Position numbers and translations under genes: made by a program. From Gemmatimonadales bacterium UBA1120 (GTDB lineage: Bacteria > Gemmatimonadota > Gemmatimonadetes > Longimicrobiales > Gaopeijiaceae), in assembly GCA_002313925.1 (NCBI GenBank), contig DCAZ01000095.1, forward strand, positions 12,110 to 21,935: a stretch of DNA of 9,826 bases, read 5' to 3'. Positions 8,115 through 9,826 of the stretch are shown one piece after another; position 1 is the stretch's first letter; each line of letters begins with the position of its first letter. The notes under the pieces were generated by a model. That model saw only the letters and a list, made by a program, of their open reading frames with translations. It searched no databases and had not been told where the DNA came from.

Positions 8115-8990
8115 ATGAGCATCGTCTTTCTTGACGGTGACTTCATCCAAAAGGATGAAGCGAAGATCTCGCCGGACGACCGTGGTTTTCTGTTAGCCGA
8201 CGGTGTCTACGAGGTGACTCCGTTCTATAACGGAGTTCCGTTCAGCCTTGATCGCCACATGGCTAGGCTGGAACGGAGCCTTGCTTGGATGAGAATCAAC
8301 TACTCGCTCGACGGCCTCGAAGAAATCCATAAACAGCTCATTCAAGTTAATGAATTCGAAGATGTACCAAGTTCGTATGTCTATGTCCAAATAACCCGAG
8401 GTGCTGCTCCCAGAACGCACTATTTCCCGCAGGAAGATGTTGAGCCGACTGTGTATGCTTTTGCACGAACATGGGAGCGTCCATCGCCCGAGCGCTGGGC
8501 GCAGGGATTTTCAGCGATGACTGTACCTGATCGTCGATGGAGTCGTGCAGATATTAAGACGATCTGTCTGTTACCCAATGTACTGGCATTTCAGGATGCG
8601 ATAGAAGCTGGTGCGGATGATGCAGTCCTGGTGCGTGATGGTGTAGCGATCGAAGGAGCACATATGAATTTTTGGGGTGTATTCGATGGAACAGTTGTAA
8701 CCCATCCCACGACAAGCAACATCCTCCCGGGTATCACCCGGGAGGTTGTACTTGAATTGGCTGACCAGGCTGGTATCGCTCTGGAGGAGCGTCCGATTCA
8801 GGTGGAAGAACTCAAGAGCGCTGATGAACTCTTCTTCACGGGTACCACGGGTGAGGTGCGTCCCATTACGACCTTGAATGGAGCCGTGATTGGAGATGGA
8901 AGTGTCGGGCCTGTCACGCAGAGGCTGTCAGACTTGTTCCATGGGAAGGTGCAGGAAGTTCAGCCAGGCTTAGAGGGCTCTATCGCTTGA
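8115..8990 (+). CDS. dat: D-amino-acid transaminase (D-alanine aminotransferase), PLP class IV
   Basis: Cytosolic PLP enzyme of fold type IV. The family reaction is D-alanine + 2-oxoglutarate = pyruvate + D-glutamate, with broad D-amino-acid range, supplying D-Glu and D-Ala for peptidoglycan. The 291 residues are close to the well-studied Bacillus enzyme (about 283) and align along the whole length. Visible residues: DRGFLLADGVYE near 22-33 (Y32), the substrate-carboxylate trap R100 and H102 in TRGAAPRTH, catalytic lysine K148 in ADIKT, E180 that contacts the pyridine nitrogen, phosphate-binding ILPGITRE at 203-210, and TGTTGEV at 242-248. R100 and H102 favour D-amino-acid transaminase over branched-chain aminotransferase or aminodeoxychorismate lyase. 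Odd points: the usual Ser-rich EGSxSN motif reads EGAHMN, followed by W187 where Phe or Tyr is usual. Two perfect inverted repeats lie inside the gene. The stop codon overlaps the start of the downstream asparaginase gene. The function is well supported; the exact substrate range is inferred. Confidence 0.9.
   Translation: MSIVFLDGDFIQKDEAKISPDDRGFLLADGVYEVTPFYNGVPFSLDRHMARLERSLAWMRINYSLDGLEEIHKQLIQVNEFEDVPSSYVYVQITRGAAPRTHYFPQEDVEPTVYAFARTWERPSPERWAQGFSAMTVPDRRWSRADIKTICLLPNVLAFQDAIEAGADDAVLVRDGVAIEGAHMNFWGVFDGTVVTHPTTSNILPGITREVVLELADQAGIALEERPIQVEELKSADELFFTGTTGEVRPITTLNGAVIGDGSVGPVTQRLSDLFHGKVQEVQPGLEGSIA
8141..8160 (+). repeat. Perfect 8-bp inverted repeat with AAAA loop, near the start of dat
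   Basis: CTTCATCC (8141-8148), loop AAAA (8149-8152), GGATGAAG (8153-8160). The arms are exact reverse complements. The hairpin begins 26 bases after the first base of the dat start codon, in codons 9-16. It could form in the mRNA just beyond the footprint of an initiating ribosome. It may be chance, since the region is coding. Confidence 0.5.
8723..8745 (+). repeat. Perfect GC-rich 10-bp inverted repeat inside dat
   Basis: CCTCCCGGGT (8723-8732), loop ATC (8733-8735), ACCCGGGAGG (8736-8745). After one T-T mismatch (8722/8746) three more pairs form (ACA 8719-8721 with TGT 8747-8749). It covers the codons of the conserved phosphate-binding ILPGITRE segment. The right arm contains a Shine-Dalgarno-like GGAGG. 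No T run follows, so it is not a standard terminator. Confidence 0.55.
8972..8977 (+). promoter_or_regulatory. Ribosome binding site for the TTG start of the asparaginase gene
   Basis: AGAGGG lies 9 bases before the TTG at 8987, within the last codons of dat. No ATG is in frame before the conserved core. This site and the signal peptide that follows make the TTG the best start. Confidence 0.5.
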
Positions 8991-9826
8991 CCCAGGGATT
9001 CAGGAGTGCGTTTGCGGGATTACTGACGTTCTTGCTGGTGAGCTTGCCTGTGGGAGCGCAAGAGCTGCCTGTCGTACGGGTCATAGCTACTGGTGGAACG
9101 ATCGCCAGCCGGCCCGGTGACGATCAACTGACGGGGAGCGCTTTAATTGAGGCGGTACCGCAACTAGCAGGAGTCGCCCAGGTCGAAGTCGAGGAATTTA
9201 GTCGTATTGGTTCGTCTGGGATGACGCCAGACCACTGGCTGTTACTGGCTAAGCGTATCAACGAACTCCTAGATGCTGAGCCTGATATTAGTGGTATTGT
9301 TGTGACACATGGGACGGACACGATGGAGGAGACAGCTTATTTCCTTCATCTGACCATCAAAGATCTTCGCCCGGTGGTTTTAACTGGATCGATGCGCTCC
9401 GCAACCGCCATTTCTGCTGATGGCCCAGCTAATCTGCTTACAGCGGTGCGTGTTGCCGCGGACACGAACGCGGGTGGGCGCGGAGTGCTCGTAGTTCTTA
9501 ACGACGAGATTCATTCAGCTAGAGATGTGAGGAAGACCGACAACAACCGCATAGATACATTCGTGTCTGCAGAGTGGGGCGCGCTAGGTGTAGTCGATTC
9601 GGATGGAGTGACTTTCCGGCGCAGTAGCGAAACGCTTCATACAGTCCAGGCACTGCCGTCACTGGCAGGGGTAGAGGCACTGCCAGTAGTACCGATTGTT
9701 GCTGACTTCGCCGGCAACGACGCCATGGTTCTCAGAAGTTGGGCCCAGCAGGGCGTGGCTGGCATCGTAGTCCAGGCGTTTGGTGGGGGACGTACGAGCC
9801 CGGAAATGCGGCGGGCTATTTCTGAG
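8987..9826 (+). CDS. ansB: Secreted type II L-asparaginase (3' end cut off by window)
   Basis: Hydrolyses L-asparagine to L-aspartate and ammonia (EC 3.5.1.1), predicted in the periplasm. The first 280 residues are present; the frame is open to the right edge, so the C-terminal domain, including the family's active-site Glu, is not seen. The start is a TTG overlapping the dat stop by four bases (TTGA), implying translational coupling. Residues 1-24 form a signal peptide: Arg6, a hydrophobic core at about 9-20, and cleavage after VGA. No lipobox cysteine is present. Conserved elements: VIATGGTIAS (nucleophile T35, equal to E. coli T12), S76 (S58), HGTDTMEET with T110 and D111 (T89, D90), the SADGP segment near 143-147, and K183 (K162). 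Odd: the segment after TGGTIAS is about eight residues shorter than in E. coli and has no tyrosine matching Y25 of the mobile lid. Glutaminase side activity cannot be judged from sequence. Start at 8987 is likely, not certain. Confidence 0.88.
   Translation, partial: MTQGFRSAFAGLLTFLLVSLPVGAQELPVVRVIATGGTIASRPGDDQLTGSALIEAVPQLAGVAQVEVEEFSRIGSSGMTPDHWLLLAKRINELLDAEPDISGIVVTHGTDTMEETAYFLHLTIKDLRPVVLTGSMRSATAISADGPANLLTAVRVAADTNAGGRGVLVVLNDEIHSARDVRKTDNNRIDTFVSAEWGALGVVDSDGVTFRRSSETLHTVQALPSLAGVEALPVVPIVADFAGNDAMVLRSWAQQGVAGIVVQAFGGGRTSPEMRRAISE

Noticed and set aside
9649..9684. Direct repeat GGCACTGCC at 9649-9657 and 9676-9684 in the asparaginase gene.
   Set aside because: Two copies 27 bases apart, both encoding part of an Ala-Leu-Pro motif in the same frame. 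Explained by local protein sequence, with no array or further copies.

Overview
The window is an ordinary-looking, densely packed chromosomal stretch with five protein genes, all on the + strand: the 3' part of a tamB-like gene (cut by the left edge), htpX, uvrA, dat (D-amino-acid transaminase) and the 5' part of a secreted type II L-asparaginase gene (cut by the right edge). I see no RNA genes, insertion sequences, phage genes, CRISPR arrays or toxin-antitoxin pairs, and no gap longer than about 120 bases.

Organism: a diderm (outer-membrane) bacterium is indicated by the TamB-family protein, which works between inner and outer membranes, and by a signal peptide on the asparaginase. Base composition looks close to even (judged by eye, not counted). 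A Bacillus-type D-amino-acid transaminase beside TamB argues against a typical enterobacterium. The style of the genes would fit an uncultured lineage such as Gemmatimonadota, but that placement is a weak guess.

Layout: 1-4068 tamB-like (partial); 4069-4190 a gap with one weak hairpin and a good ribosome binding site for htpX; 4191-5045 htpX; a short gap with an ambiguous uvrA start (TTG 5119 or ATG 5146); uvrA to 8061; a 53-base gap; dat 8115-8990; then the asparaginase gene, which starts with TTG at 8987 inside the dat stop region (4-base overlap) and runs off the end at 9826. The absence of a convincing terminator anywhere and the tight spacing suggest that at least uvrA-dat-asparaginase, and perhaps the whole set, can be co-transcribed.

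Roles: tamB and htpX both serve the cell envelope (outer-membrane protein assembly and inner-membrane protein quality control). uvrA is nucleotide excision repair. dat and the asparaginase form a translationally coupled amino-acid pair: one interconverts D-amino acids, which feed peptidoglycan, and the other hydrolyses asparagine in the periplasm.

I did not find a previously undescribed system. The items most worth a second look are local. The dat cofactor-binding motif carries unusual residues. The asparaginase has a shortened N-terminal lid without the usual catalytic tyrosine. Two perfect inverted repeats lie inside dat. The asparaginase depends on an overlapping TTG start, which simple gene callers can miss.
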